Assembly (NCBI GenBank): GCA_003971905.1
Contig: RSEE01000013.1
Span: forward strand, 310,001-374,000
Length of the DNA: 64,000 nucleotides
From: Moniliella sp. 'wahieum'
Taxonomy: Eukaryota > Basidiomycota > Moniliellomycetes > Moniliellales > Moniliellaceae
Direction: 5' to 3'
Shown: one piece after another, positions 1 to 10,089 of the stretch
Layout of the letters: each line of letters begins with the position of its first letter
Position numbering within the stretch: position 1 is the first letter of the stretch
Notes under the pieces: model-generated
Database searches by the model: none
Seen by the model: only the letters and a program-made list of their open reading frames with translations
What the model was told of the DNA's origin: nothing
Made by a program: the position numbers and the translations under genes

Positions 1-248
1 AAAGTCCAGCGGCAGAAGACGAGAAGGATGCCGGTGAAGAAGCATATTGTGCCTCGGATCTTTTGGCGGCGGGCAAAGAAATAGAAGGTCTTCTGCGGGC
101 CAATAAGGAGCGTGATACCGCCGGTGAAGAGCACATTGCCCAGCGCCAGCAGGGCGGCGTCAAAGAAGAGGAGCACACCCAGCCCAAGGAAAAAAGCGCC
201 AAAGGAAACAAGTCCCACCCCGAGTTTCTGCTGGTCCGACAGCCACAT
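1..248 (-). CDS. GOT1: Got1-family Golgi transport membrane protein, 5' part only
   Basis: The minus strand is open from an ATG at 248 to the window edge, giving the first 82 residues. The start MWLSDQQKLGVGLVSFG is followed by a hydrophobic hairpin, then ITLLIGPQKTFYFFARRQK and a second hydrophobic stretch. Cytosolic N-terminus, membrane hairpin, the GPQKT turn and the basic RRQK loop are typical of Got1/Sft2 proteins. These are four-helix membrane proteins of about 140 residues that act in ER-Golgi and endosome-Golgi vesicle transport. The C-terminal part lies outside the window. No frame break is seen. A hexamer repeat sits just upstream of the start, in the presumed 5' UTR or promoter. 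Identification is by recognition of the family sequence. Confidence 0.85.
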   Translation of the reverse strand, partial: MWLSDQQKLGVGLVSFGAFFLGLGVLLFFDAALLALGNVLFTGGITLLIGPQKTFYFFARRQKIRGTICFFTGILLVFCRWT

Positions 249-305
249 GGCGATTCAACACTGCAACAGTCGACGGAGGCGACAGCAGCAAAGATGGCAA
301 TTGTG

Positions 306-388
306 GGGGCGATGGCAAGGCCGATGGTGATGGCGATTGCAATGGCAATGGCGATGGCGATGGCAATGGCAATGGCAAAGGCAACGAC
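306..388. repeat. Hexanucleotide microsatellite (GCRATG)n
   Basis: Near-perfect runs of GCAATG and GCGATG units. It lies 60-140 bp upstream of the GOT1 start on the opposite strand. All six frames around it are open by composition, which explains the spurious ORFs there. Confidence 0.85.
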
Positions 389-1197
389 AACAAGACCCGC
401 CAGCCCTCTCGCCTTGGCTCGTCGCTCTCGCTGGACGCGCCTCTCACGTGCCCCCCCCCCCACCCGCAGCAGGGAGGCAGTGTGCGCGCTGAAAGCTGGA
501 CAGGCGCCTGGCTCTCACGCTGCCTTCTGTGCCGTTCCTGCAATTTCAACCACCCGCTTGCTCCACCTGGGAAGGAGATGGCGCGGTTTTGTTCGGCCGC
601 AAGCACCAGTTATTGCTAGTTAAATAAAACCAAGACCAGAGGGAGCCCAGTGCACCAAACGAAGCATCCGCTCCAGGTCCTGGCCCAGATACTCTGGATT
701 CCCTTGTATACACCACTCCTTCTTCTCCCCCGTGCGCCGTCTCACACCTCACCGCCTCTCTCGTCCTATCTTCCTTCACACATCCCTCAGCAAGCGCTCC
801 GCTCCCCCCTCCCCCCGGTCTTTTTTTGCTGATAGCACATTGTGTCCACTGACCGCATCCGTCTCTCAGAACCACCACAAACTCTCTGTACTCATCGGCG
901 CACAATTGGGTACCTCAGTAGCGCGCTGTGTGGCCGCAAAGTCAGTCACTTTGCAGACCAACGCAGATGAGTCGATGTGAGCCTCTCTCATCCGCATCAC
1001 CGTTGGAGCTTGGAGGGGATGTTCGATACTAAAGTTTAATCAACCTCTCCTTGTCAGAATGCAAAACAGGATCGCCAGTGTGCCACATATATACACCATC
1101 ACAGGTCACCTCCGCTCTGCCTTCCCTCCCATTATATACTGTGTAGACCACTCACCCTTCTGTCATGGGGGGAGTCCTGTCGGAGGAGGGACCCACC
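389..1197. other. Gene-free interval upstream of GOT1
   Basis: No convincing gene. From about 650 to 830 it is strongly pyrimidine-rich on the plus strand, as in fungal promoters or UTRs. Short ORFs on both strands show no protein-like composition. Confidence 0.5.
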
Positions 1198-1352
1198 CCT
1201 GTAGTTTAGGGATACAAACCCTTTTGGACGGCGGCGGCCAATCGGAGCTACGTACGTTAGGTCCTGCTTCAGATCCTGGTTAAACGTTAAACGTTGAACC
1301 GAACGGGTGTAGAGGAACTTGGGAGCGACCCTCTAGTTCGGGTGGCTGCCTG
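1198..1352 (+). repeat. Dispersed repeat A, copy 1
   Basis: This stretch matches the reverse complement of 48271-48417 along its length. Shared blocks include TACGTACGTTAGGTCCTGCT and GGTGGCTGCCTGCGTGCAAA. The copies differ by substitutions and small indels, so they are old. No coding potential or terminal structure is visible; it could be a MITE or an LTR remnant. It carries a 14-bp heptad insertion that copy 2 lacks. Confidence 0.75.
1280..1299. repeat. Heptad array, AACGTT palindrome + A
   Basis: Two units of AAACGTT inserted between GGTT and GAACC of dispersed repeat A. Confidence 0.75.
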
Positions 1353-2544
1353 CGTGCAAAGGCGCAACTCAGGCCTATGTAGAGCCCGCTGTGATATGCG
1401 AAATCAGACGGAGTCCTAATGAAGAGCAAGCGCCACTGAGAATAAATGCGGCTTTTGCAGAGTGGTCGACGTAACTCCTAAAATCGTGAGAGTGGTACAA
1501 GGTGGAAGGGCGAGAGAGGAGTGGAAAGAGAGGAATGGAAAGAGAGGAATGGGGGTTGCTTATGTACAGAAGGAACCGGGCTTCAAAACTGCGTCGCTTC
1601 GGGACATGTATATAAACAGAATGTGGGGAACTTTCAAGAGAGGTAAAGACCAATACGCTTCCTGTGCTCTCCAAGGCACTGACGCTGCGCCATCGGGCGC
1701 AGCAGATAATAACGGGTTCTGCCAAGCATGGGTGCGACGAGCACAAAGAGTGGTACGGTGAGGGTCCATGCCACGCTGGAGTGCCGCGGATGATATCCGC
1801 ACAGCATGAATAAGGGGTCCGCTGGCTCTCTCTCACTGGTCTAACGATACTGACGCGTTTTTTAGATGAGATGTCTATACGACTTGCAGGGCTCACTGCC
1901 CCGGAGATAACCGGAGGAGCGCGCAGTAATACTATCCTCCCTTTGGCAACACCGCCATCCGCACTCATCCTACCACCCATAATGCAGCGCGTGTCGCACC
2001 GCCGGGCACCGCCCTGGCCGAAGCGAATGGCAGTCTTCGTTTCGAGGTGGATTTGGACCCAACACTTTTGGCTTCCTTCTTTTTTCCCCTTTGTCGACCA
2101 GACAGATTGCCCGCAAAAGGGAGGTGAAAAATGCACGGGAATAAGTAGTAGTGTCAAAAAATATGATATTTTGCACAAGAACACAACCTGCAGATACGCA
2201 TGCCCGCTATACATTCACGCTCTTGTTGAGCCTCCGGCAAATAATGGTAGAGAGATATAACCCTTATGTATAGATTCACGATGCACAGCAAAGGGTGAAT
2301 AGGTGAAGGGTAAAGAAGAAAGAAAAAAGCTGGAATAAGAGAGTATACCGGGAAGCTCAGGGGGTAACCAAAATATTGGGCCTTCCGTCGGTAGCAAGGT
2401 AGGGGGCATCAAGCCGCGAGAAGGGGGAGGTGGGGGGGAAGAGGCCATCAAGGCAGCAAAACTACAAATAAGTGTCAAGGTAAAGGTCTTGACCAGAAAT
2501 GAAGCGAAAGGCACAGGCAGCGCTCTCGACCGGCGAGAAGCAGA
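1353..2544. other. Gene-free interval
   Basis: No supported gene. A 279-codon ORF on the minus strand (1375-2214) has no recognisable domain or biased composition and is treated as chance. The interval may include the 3' UTR of the gene to its right. Confidence 0.4.
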
Positions 2545-3771
2545 TTACTGCGTATTAGCGTGGGCGTTTTGAGCCATGCGGTCAAAAACGGAATAGATAT
2601 TCTTGACCCGGTTCGCGTTGAACTTGGCCTCGGAGGCGGAGACTGAGGATGCGCTGGCGACCGAAAGGCGGGATGCTTGGACGGCGGCATGAGAAACGGA
2701 TGCCAAGGAGGCTTGCACCGACTCTTTGGACACAGAGACGCGCGAGGCGCTAGCTTTGCTGGCCTCGCTGGCAGAAAGTACAGAATGCATCGAGTGAACA
2801 GAGACGATCGACTTGGCACGCGAGACGGAGAGACGACTGGCACGCAAGACGGAAGCAACCGAGGCTGACGAGGCTCGTGCGGCGGCGGCCGAAGCAGAAG
2901 CAGCAGCGGCTGAGCGGGAGGAAGCGAGACTGGCCTCATGCGCGCTCTTCTGTGCTGCCAGACTCTTGTTGGGCAGGGTGGGGCCACATGGGCTGGTGTA
3001 CCATCAGTGAACGACCAGATAGGGTGGATGATGCCAACAGAGTGAGGAGCCAGTTGCCCAAACAGGTCATACGTCAGGTCAATGTCGCACTGTTTTTCTC
3101 GCGTGTGTCAGCATCATCTGAGGATTGGTGTATATAGCAGCAGAAGAGACACATTCGCTCTACTGGCAGAGAGGGAGGCTGAGGAGGAAGAAGGAAACTC
3201 ACAACATTCTGACACGTCGACGTTGAGGGGTCGGGGGGAAGGTGTCCAAAAGCTGTGCGGTAGAGGTGGTGCCGTCAGGGGCGGGTGATACGAATTTCTT
3301 TGTGGCACAGCTCGCTTGGGCCCAGCCCTTTGGCCGCAAAGTAGTCCCAGCCTGGCTGGGAGAGGGCAATGGCAGGCTGCATGCAAGTGAGGGTGAGTAG
3401 TGTGAAGCGTGCCACCAGCAAGTGAAAGGCTAGCTGCCTGGCATAAACATCCAGCGGAAGAGGAGTGGGGGGGAGAGAGGACGCACGGTATTGTCGCTCA
3501 AATGAGTTCCACTGCAACTCCCGAGGCTCCCGCCTTCGGTGGCGGGATGGTACCACGTCGCCTCGCCCTGCCCGCGCCCAGCAAGACGCGGGGCAGTAGT
3601 GTTGAGCAAGTAGGCGTGGCGTTGGTTCGATGGCGCTGGCGCGCTGGGCGCAAGGGTGCGAGCAAGGTGGTGGTGAGGATGGGGCGCGGGGTGGGCAGCG
3701 TGGACGGTGGGGGCCACCGGGGCCCCCACGGCCAGGAGGGCGAGGAGGGAGACAAAGAGCGTGGAGCGCAT
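2545..3771 (-). CDS. Secreted expansin/RlpA-like double-psi beta-barrel protein with Ser/Ala-rich tail
   Basis: The start at 3771 begins MRSTLFVSLLALLAVGAPVA, a clear signal peptide, followed by a His/Pro-rich linker. The domain opens with GEATWYHPATEGGSLGSCSG and HLSDNT; an intron (3377-3486, GTGCGT...CAG) joins this to PAIALSQPGWDYF. Further exons give HKEIRIT, DGTTSTAQLLDT and CDIDLTYDLFGQLAPHSVGI. These are the strands and Asp-bearing loop of expansin/barwin-like DPBB proteins, which bind or loosen cell-wall polysaccharide or act as small secreted effectors. The last 120 or so residues are almost entirely Ser, Ala, Val and Lys, which is unusual. The reading frame breaks near 3290, near 3230 and in the C-run near 2985, so exon joins between 3000 and 3300 are approximate. 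Family assignment is good; substrate is unknown. Confidence 0.7.
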
Positions 3772-4116
3772 GGCGGGTATCAAGAAGCAGAAGGAGTGTG
3801 GGGAGACGGTGGAGGAGGCGAGCGCACAAGGGGGCGCATGCAACGCACATCCGATGGGCAGAGGCAATATAACCGGCACCCGGCAGCTGCCAGCCAGCCA
3901 TGCTCGACCACGCGCCGCAGGGATTGGCTTCCATGCACCACACCAGTCTCCCCGCATTGGGGCAAGGCGCGAGTGGTAGAGGAGTGCGCATCCATACAGC
4001 GTGCCTGTGCGTGCCGTGCGGACGGCTGGGGCACACAAGAGTCCCCGCCTGCCCCGCCGCAGCGCGCAGGCGCCCATCCGCCCCCTGTGCTCGCATAGGC
4101 GCCGTTCTGGCAGGCC

Positions 4117-4142
4117 AAGCCTCAGGCCTGAGCCTCAGGCCT
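4117..4142. repeat. AGGCCT palindrome array
   Basis: AGGCCT-G-AGCCT-C-AGGCCT, an imperfect member of the palindrome-plus-spacer arrays. Confidence 0.55.
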
Positions 4143-4340
4143 CCTCGTCTCGGCCAGCCACCCGGCCATTGCATCACTCCTACACGTCTCCCCCATGCCC
4201 TTCAACCCCCCCCGCCTGCTCGGCATGTACGTCATGTATCGCGGGGGTGGCCGCGCGAATCATCCAGACAGCTCGCCGCGCGCCACACCAGGCCACAGCG
4301 CAGATTCCGCAGCCATCAGGCACCGGCATGCTCATTCAGG

Positions 4341-4379
4341 TTGAGTTCAACGTTCAACGTTCAACTTGAACGTTCAACT
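4341..4379. repeat. Heptad array, AACGTT palindrome + C
   Basis: Period-7 run of AACGTTC units with an inverted TTGAACGTTC block, lying between the secreted-protein gene and BET1. Confidence 0.8.
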
Positions 4380-4452
4380 CAGGTCGCTGGGGAAAGACTG
4401 CACGTGATCACCACGTATGACGCGTGGCGCTCGAATCCCAACCTCAGGTTGC

Positions 4453-4484
4453 GGTCACCGGCCACCGGCCACCGGCCACAGGTC
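4453..4484. repeat. Heptad array, ACCGGCC units
   Basis: Four period-7 units of CACCGGC, a decayed relative of the ACCGGT+C arrays at 26485 and 35060. Confidence 0.7.
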
Positions 4485-4792
4485 CTGATCAGCCTGACCG
4501 GCCTGACCCAAAGAGCATAGCTGCCGTATTCGTTGATCCATCGGTTGCGGCCGCCGAAGTCTCTCGTCGGCACGCGACTACACCGAGGAGAGCACAGCCG
4601 GACACAAATTTGAATGGCGCCTGCCACCCTCAGGGACTCACGGTCTTTTGAACCGGTCCCCAAACAGTACTACCCCTACCCTCAGGTTCCAACATAATAT
4701 ACATCAAGTGGATGCTCAAGAGGAGTGGTTAACGTGAGAGAAGCGTGCACGAGAGTCCGGGAGAGAAAAGGCCAAGTGGGGGGCAGGCCAGT

Positions 4793-5518
4793 TCAGCGCC
4801 TCCACCACCAAAGAATGACCTGAAGAAGGGCAAGTTAGTCGGCGCTGCAAGCTATAAAAAAGAGGCAAGGGACATACGAAGATCCAAATGACCAAAAAGA
4901 GGAAGATCATGTTAACCACCAGCCCTTTTGGCGGCGGGCCATCCGGGTCATCCTGCCAAAGTTGGTCGATAGGGACGCTGTGGCACCCGAAAAAAGGTCG
5001 GTCTACAGCCCGGGAAGGGACAAGAAGAAAGGGTTAGCAAACTGGTTTCCACCAAGTCGGTCGCGCTAAACAACAAGAAGACGCACCAAAGAGCTCAAGT
5101 CGGTGTTCCCCTCGCGCACTTCGGATCCAATACCGGACGTAATATCGCGCAAAAGCTTGACTCGCGCACTCAGGCCCTCGATTCGAGCATCGTTGCCCTC
5201 TTCCAAATCTTCGGCGGTGCGTTGTTGGGCATAAGAGCCCCAAGTTCCCCTGGCGGTAGAGGCCCCAGCATGGGGGAGGCAGAGGAGGAAGCAGCACCAT
5301 ACGGTGCAGACGAGGACGACGCGCCGGCATAGGGTGACGAAGTGGTCGCGGCATTACCATAGGGGGCGCCATAGCCCGCCCGGCCATACCCGTAATTGCC
5401 ATACCCATACCCATACCCGTATCCAGCGTACGACGGAGACGGAGACGGAGACGGGGCGGCGCCATACTCAGCAGCAAGCGCATCCTGCTCGGCTCCGGGC
5501 GGCAGCGCGGCGCGACAT
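4793..5518 (-). CDS. BET1: Bet1-type Golgi/ER vesicle SNARE
   Basis: Three exons. Exon 1 ends at 5087, introns are 5003-5086 and 4820-4877, and the stop is at 4793. After a Tyr/Gly-rich and Ser-rich N-terminus comes QRTAEDLEEGNDARIEGLSA, then VKLLRDITSGIGSEVREGN, the SNARE heptad helix. Exon 2 gives TNFGRMTRMARRQKGWW, and the C-terminal anchor is MIFLFLVIWIFVILWWWRR. This order, length and terminal anchor fit Bet1/Sft1, a v-SNARE of ER-Golgi and intra-Golgi fusion. The repeated Tyr-Gly stretch before the SNARE motif is longer than in yeast. Single-base breaks occur at the G4 run (5263-5266 on the plus strand) and near 4916, and one near the N-terminus makes the start at 5518 provisional. Confidence 0.8.
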
Positions 5519-5882
5519 GGCCTGGCTCCTCACCGGACAAAAGGCAAAGGAGACCTCGAGAGCAAGGCCAAGGTGGTAGCGCGTGGAATGTGGAGCCCTC
5601 GCGGATTTCCGCATCGTCCCGCCTCCAGGCCAGGGTGGCTTAGGGCAAGGAGACGCTCTTCGTACGTTACCTAAGCCATACCCCAGACGTGGAGAGTAGC
5701 AATGATGCATGATAATCAATGACGTTTGGCGTGATGCGTGACGAGTGACGTGGCGCTAGCTCCAATGAAATTGCCCGATGACACCATCGCAACCACGGGC
5801 AACCAACCATCCAAGGCATTCGGCTTGGTTGAACTCAACGGGCTGCTTCTTCTCCTTGCCCCCATTCTCGATCGCCGCTGCC
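5519..5882. other. Divergent intergenic interval
   Basis: Between the BET1 start and a plus-strand unknown gene; probably a shared promoter. No distinct motif was recognised. Confidence 0.35.
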
Positions 5883-6527
5883 ATGAGCTCGCTCTCGCCC
5901 CCTACATCGGTCCCCGACCTAGTGCAGGCGTACCTATCCCTCCCCGCTCCAAAACATTTGGGGTGACCACTGCCGAGGGCGAGGAAGGGAAGCGGACAAC
6001 GCCTACGTGGTGGGGGTGCACTCGTCACCATCGACCACGTCGTTACCCAGGCCCTCTGGATCTTCCACCCCCTCACCTCGATGGCGCACATTGAGGCGCT
6101 CCCCTCACCCGAAACTACGCCGGGGGAAGACTCGGACTTGGCCTCGGACAATCTGTATGAGTGGGGCGCGATCCAGCTTTCCCCCGAGGAGATGGGGCAG
6201 CTGGTGCCGTCGGTTGCGGTTGCACTGCTAAAGGCGTTTGTGGGGGGGTTCAACCCGCAAATGGGGTAAGGATGCCCCGCCCGCGTCCGAACAGGGCGTC
6301 CGAGCTCCCCATGCCCTGAACTTTGAAGGGTCCCAGGCTCACAGCCTGGCACCTTCGTCCGCGCGTTCTGGCAGCAGCACGCAGGCATCCCTGAAGACGT
6401 CATTCCGATCCAGTCGCAGCCGGCGGAGGAGGCCAATGAGGTCTTGGCTACCACGGCCTGGAGGCAATTTGTCCTGGCTATGCACGCAGCACCGCAGGGT
6501 GCGGGGCCAAGCACTCATGAGTACTGA
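5883..6527 (+). CDS. Unrecognised protein, two exons
   Basis: I do not recognise this family. The frame from the ATG at 5883 reads 27 residues (MSSLSPPTSVPDLVQAYLSL...), meets a TGA at 5964-5966, and continues in the same frame as ALVTIDHVVTQALWIFHPLT, then EWGAIQLSPEEMGQLVPSVA and LLKAFVGGFNPQMG. A GTAAGG donor at 6266 and a CACAG acceptor near 6345 join it to PGTFVRAFWQQHAGIPEDVI and a stop at 6527. Codon choice in these blocks is GC-ending and protein-like. The TGA may be a sequencing error or mark a short intron, and the splice junction is one base out of phase, as at other undercalled G-runs in the window. A soluble, alpha-helical product of about 190 residues is likely. Confidence 0.5.
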
Positions 6528-6756
6528 TCCATGGATCAGGGGACGAACGCGTTCTAATGCACTGGTATACCCTTCCGTTCCAGTATAAACTCTCCGTAAA
6601 TTGCATTGTTGGTCCGTGTTTTTGAGTGATGCCGCTTGCCGTCACCATTCTCAACTTCACTGAAGGCGACGGCAGTCAGAATTGACTTCTTCGTTAAGAC
6701 AGCAAAACCGAGCCGCTCTAATAACGGATTCCAGCCGGCTGTCCATTCTACGCGTC

Positions 6757-6775
6757 CATGCATCATGCATCATGG
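6757..6775. repeat. Heptad array, ATGCAT palindrome + C
   Basis: CATGCATCATGCATCATG, period 7. Confidence 0.7.
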
Positions 6776-7028
6776 GCCGTTTGGAAATCACATTGACGTC
6801 GTGTGTTGGCCTCAATTGGTAGGTGGGCACTTCTTTAAGTTGGGTCCCCCTCCTGTCTCTTGTGGGTGCCGTTCCCTTCTGAGGTGTCTAGTGACTGCTT
6901 TGAGGCCCTCAGGTGTGACCTCTCACACCTCACATGCTCACATCAGTCTTTTTGCTTGTGCGAAAAATCGGGAGACTGTGTTCCGCAGTTGAGTACGTTG
7001 AGTATACTTGCATGGATCCTTCGCTCAC

Positions 7029-7041
7029 AGCGCTCAGCGCT
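7029..7041. repeat. Heptad array, AGCGCT palindrome + C
   Basis: Two AGCGCT hexamers separated by one C. Confidence 0.5.
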
Positions 7042-7127
7042 CGCGCTCATCGCCACTAACCCAGGGTCTAGCACCAGAGACCAGGCCATACCCCGCTTGT
7101 CGCGTTAAACGTTAAGAACACAACGGG

Positions 7128-7147
7128 ATGATGCATGATGCACATGA
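7128..7147. repeat. Heptad array, ATGCAT palindrome + G
   Basis: ATGATGCATGATGCAC, period 7. Confidence 0.6.
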
Positions 7148-7364
7148 TGGCCGGAACTCTATCCCATTCAGAGGTATCCGGAAGCTCCAGAAGGATGGTC
7201 GATGGAGCTGCATTGGCAACCCTCCCACCAGTGACGTCACCTTGTCACTTGACCAATCCTTGAAGAAGAAGAGGCTTCGACACTTCTCCTTAATTGAGGC
7301 TTGGAAGTTGGTTGAGGCCGTTGAGGCCTGAGGGTACGTTGTGGCCTGAGGTGTAGCGAGATTC

Positions 7365-7655
7365 TGATTCACCCTCCGGCTAGGGAGCCGCAATGGATGC
7401 TGAAGCTCTGAAGGCGCGCTGAAGCGTATAAGACAGTGGCATAGGCGATCGATTGCGGGCGAGAGATACGCGTTGGTGGTAGGAAGCACACAGGACGAGA
7501 GCTACAGGAGAAGGCTACTAGCCCCTGACTTAATACGTGGCTACGCGCGCACCACCAGTCTTCAGAGCCAGCGGAGCCTCGGGCGAGTGAGACCGGAAGT
7601 TGCTCCACGACCAGTGAAGTCAGTCACTAGTCACTAGTCACTGTCGCAACACCTG
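7365..7655 (+). repeat. Dispersed repeat B, copy 1
   Basis: Matches the reverse complement of about 43895-44150. Shared blocks include GCAATGGATGCTGAAGC, GGCGATCGATTGCGGGCGAG and GCGTTGGTGGTAGGAAGCA. The order of blocks is the same in both copies, with scattered substitutions and indels. Non-coding; origin unknown. It ends in an ACTAGT heptad array that copy 2 lacks. Confidence 0.75.
7622..7641. repeat. Heptad array, ACTAGT palindrome + C
   Basis: Two extra TAGTCAC units relative to repeat B copy 2, which reads CAGTCACCGTCGC at the same place. Confidence 0.8.
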
Positions 7656-7762
7656 ACCCCGTCGGCCTGACCACGGGGACCAGCTAGGCCACGAATCCTC
7701 ACGCTCAGGAGCCTCACCTTCTCAGGCGTCTCTGTTTGGTGGTCCCAGCCCTGTCGCGCGAT

Positions 7763-7803
7763 CAACGTTCAACGTTCAACGTTGAACGTTCATCGTTCAA
7801 CGC
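7763..7803. repeat. Heptad array, AACGTT palindrome + C
   Basis: The longest AACGTT array here: repeated AACGTTC units followed by an inverted copy. Confidence 0.85.
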
Positions 7804-7838
7804 GATATGTTGGCCAGGTTGAGATCGCTTTGAACTTG

Positions 7839-7852
7839 AAGCTTGAAGCTTG
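7839..7852. repeat. Heptad array, AAGCTT palindrome + G
   Basis: AAGCTTGAAGCTTG. Confidence 0.6.
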
Positions 7853-8439
7853 CCCCTTTTGAACGAGAACCGTCTGGCAAAGGGCCATAGAAGGTTACGG
7901 ATAGTGTGTTGTGCGCCAAGCCGTTGCCGGTGGGGTCCCCGACATCCAGAGACATGGAGCAGAAATGACTAAAATAGTAAGAAACGACAGTAGAGCCTAT
8001 CACATAGCCAGTAACTTCCCGCTCATCGATATCCCCGACTCCGTCAATTGCGGGGGGGCTTCAATCGGGCAACTTCGGGCAGTTACTTTTACCATTTGAT
8101 GTGCGCCACATATTTGCATCGCCCAGACACTGCACCGCCCTACTCGCGCTTGTACGTACTAAGCCTTTGCTGGTTTCTCTATATACCCCCCAAACAGCAC
8201 CAGCCAATCATCCTCTCCGCCCCCTTTTTACACCTTCGCCGACACCCATACCCATACCTCTAGCTATATACCCACCATCATCCGCTCCCACTTCTTTTCC
8301 TTTGGCGCGTCCACACGTGCAACACACCTTTTGAGTACCAGTCTTCAGTTTTGCTCGTAATATAACCCTCTACCCGCCCCCCCATCATCACCACATCGCT
8401 CCCAGCTTTTGCCCATACTACATTTTGTTCCCCCACGCC
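7853..8439. promoter_or_regulatory. Presumed promoter/5' UTR of the 8.4-kb gene
   Basis: TATATA at about 8180 followed by a long pyrimidine-rich leader ending CCACGCCATGACC. This is the usual layout of a fungal core promoter; no specific regulator site was recognised. Confidence 0.4.
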
Positions 8440-9513
8440 ATGACCACCAGCACCCCTACTGAGAGGAAACGCCCGGAACAACTCTCCCCAAGGCCCGGCG
8501 CCTCTCCAATGCTGTCTTAACCAAGATCGGGATCCATGCTCCTATCTCCGCAAGCACGTGCGACCCAGCAGACCATCTCCCCTCCATCTCGCCGCCACTC
8601 CCCCCTAGAGTATTTATCCCTCTCAGGAGGACCCGATCAACCCATTCAACGTCCTTCATTTGGACGATGCAGATCTAGCCCATCCGACAGAAGATGGCGC
8701 TCTTCGCCGCTTATCCACGCGCGAGATCGACCCCCTCATTTCCCTTGACACCGTTGTGAGCAACCAAGGGTCAGTCGAAACTGCTGTTGCATCGCCCACC
8801 ACTCGCCAAGACGAGACTCGCCCTAGATCGCCTACTTCAGCCACCTTACCCACTTCGCCCAAGCTCCATCCTGGTCTTACCCACTTGCTTGATAGCGGCG
8901 ATGTGTTACAAGACCATGTTCTGCGAACTGCATCATGGTTTGTTCACCCTTCCGTCCCTGGGAGAAGCAAAAGCCCCGCTCAGCAACTGTCTCCCGATGG
9001 GGAACCGAATCATACTTGCCAAGCACGGCCTCCTTGGGCCGCCTCTCCCGAGCAGATTACCAAGTGGCATGCCTCTAACGAAGGGCGCAACCACGCTGAA
9101 GCGCTCGCTTTCCGAATGCAGAAGGAGCGGGCCGAAAAGAAACAAGAACCTCGCCCCCGCTCCCATACTCTCGCCGTTGGCACCTTCACGCGTAATGCCT
9201 CCCTCACACACAAGAAGAAGCTCTACTTGATCTCACCGATCAACCCGTCCGTGCCTTCTCGATGGAAGCAGATCAGCCACAGCCTGAGAAGAACCCATTC
9301 TTGGCCGGCTTGCGGCGGGCGTCCCTCGATGTTCTTCATTTCGCACGGTCATCATCCGTAACCGAGGACAATTCCACCAAGGCCTCAACTGAGCGCTCCA
9401 CGGTGGCCTCGACTGCACACCTGTTTTGGAGCAGGAGAGGGAGAACCCTTAGGCCGCAGAGGCTGCGGTCGTCGCCCCCGCGGCGGAGTCTGATCGTTCG
9501 GTGCCCTCGTTGA
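8440..9513 (+). CDS. Unrecognised Ser/Pro-rich protein with several frame breaks
   Basis: Coding segments in shifting frames can be followed from MTTSTPTERKRPEQL at 8440, through KARRLSNAVLTKIGIHAPIS, DDADLAHPTEDGALRRLSTR, HGLFTLPSLGEAKAPLSNCL and ALAFRMQKERAEKKQEPRPR, to FLAGLRRASLDVLHFARSSS and STVASTAHLFWS. Each segment has coding-like composition while the other frames do not. No catalytic or binding motif is visible. The product is polar, Ser/Thr/Pro-rich, with one basic helical stretch (KERAEKKQE), so probably largely disordered. At least four 1-2 nt breaks interrupt it. It may be a lineage-specific regulatory protein, but nothing shows a role. The C-terminal end is provisional. Confidence 0.45.
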
Positions 9514-10089
9514 CGCTTCTTCACATCAGGTGTAACCGAATGTGTTACCCGGGCATATATGTCAGGGCAATGATTTGTACACTGATGGGTCGGTGCGCGC
9601 TTTTGGTTCGCTTCCTGCTATGGATGATGAAAAACACATTCGAGAGTGTCCTTTTTTGCGTTCTCCACAGATCTATCGAATGGGGCAACGCAGGAACGAC
9701 ACGCCATACAAGAATCTGGTCCAGAGTAGAGCCAAAACGACGGAATGTGCGCTCACCCGAGAAGTACAGTCTATAGTTGTGCACACCTCGTGCGGATCAT
9801 CGACAGCCTCGTAGGAAGAGATGGGGTATTTGCACTTGGGCGCCCGCCTGTTGGGCGAACCTTGGCGCCAGCAACTGGCCTCACCGATGAGGCCGGTGAG
9901 GGCTAAGCGAAATTCCACCGCAGCTGCGTTCCCAGCATAGCTGCACGGCGGCACGGGCCAGTGAGCCACCACAGTCGCTGCGCTTCGTTCCACGGCGCTT
10001 TGAAATTTGAGCTCGCCCGTGCCCGCCGTTCGCCCACCACATCCAGCCACCGCCGCATCCAAACCACATCTACATCCCCTCCCCTCGCC
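9514..10089. other. Gene-free interval before the C2-domain gene
   Basis: No supported gene. The last 100 bases are rich in CCACC and CGCC runs, consistent with a 5' UTR. Confidence 0.4.

Larger units (their letters stand above)
3772..4792. other. Repeat-rich intergenic interval
   Basis: No supported gene. It holds three short tandem arrays (listed separately) and presumably the promoter of the secreted protein. Confidence 0.5.
6528..7364. other. Gene-free interval with short arrays
   Basis: No supported gene. ATGCAT- and AGCGCT-type arrays are present, with an AAACGTT fragment near 7105. Confidence 0.45.

Noticed and set aside
1375-2214. 279-codon minus-strand ORF
   Set aside because: No domain, signal or codon bias; overlapping ORFs on the other strand are similar, and it abuts a dispersed repeat. 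Chance ORF most likely.
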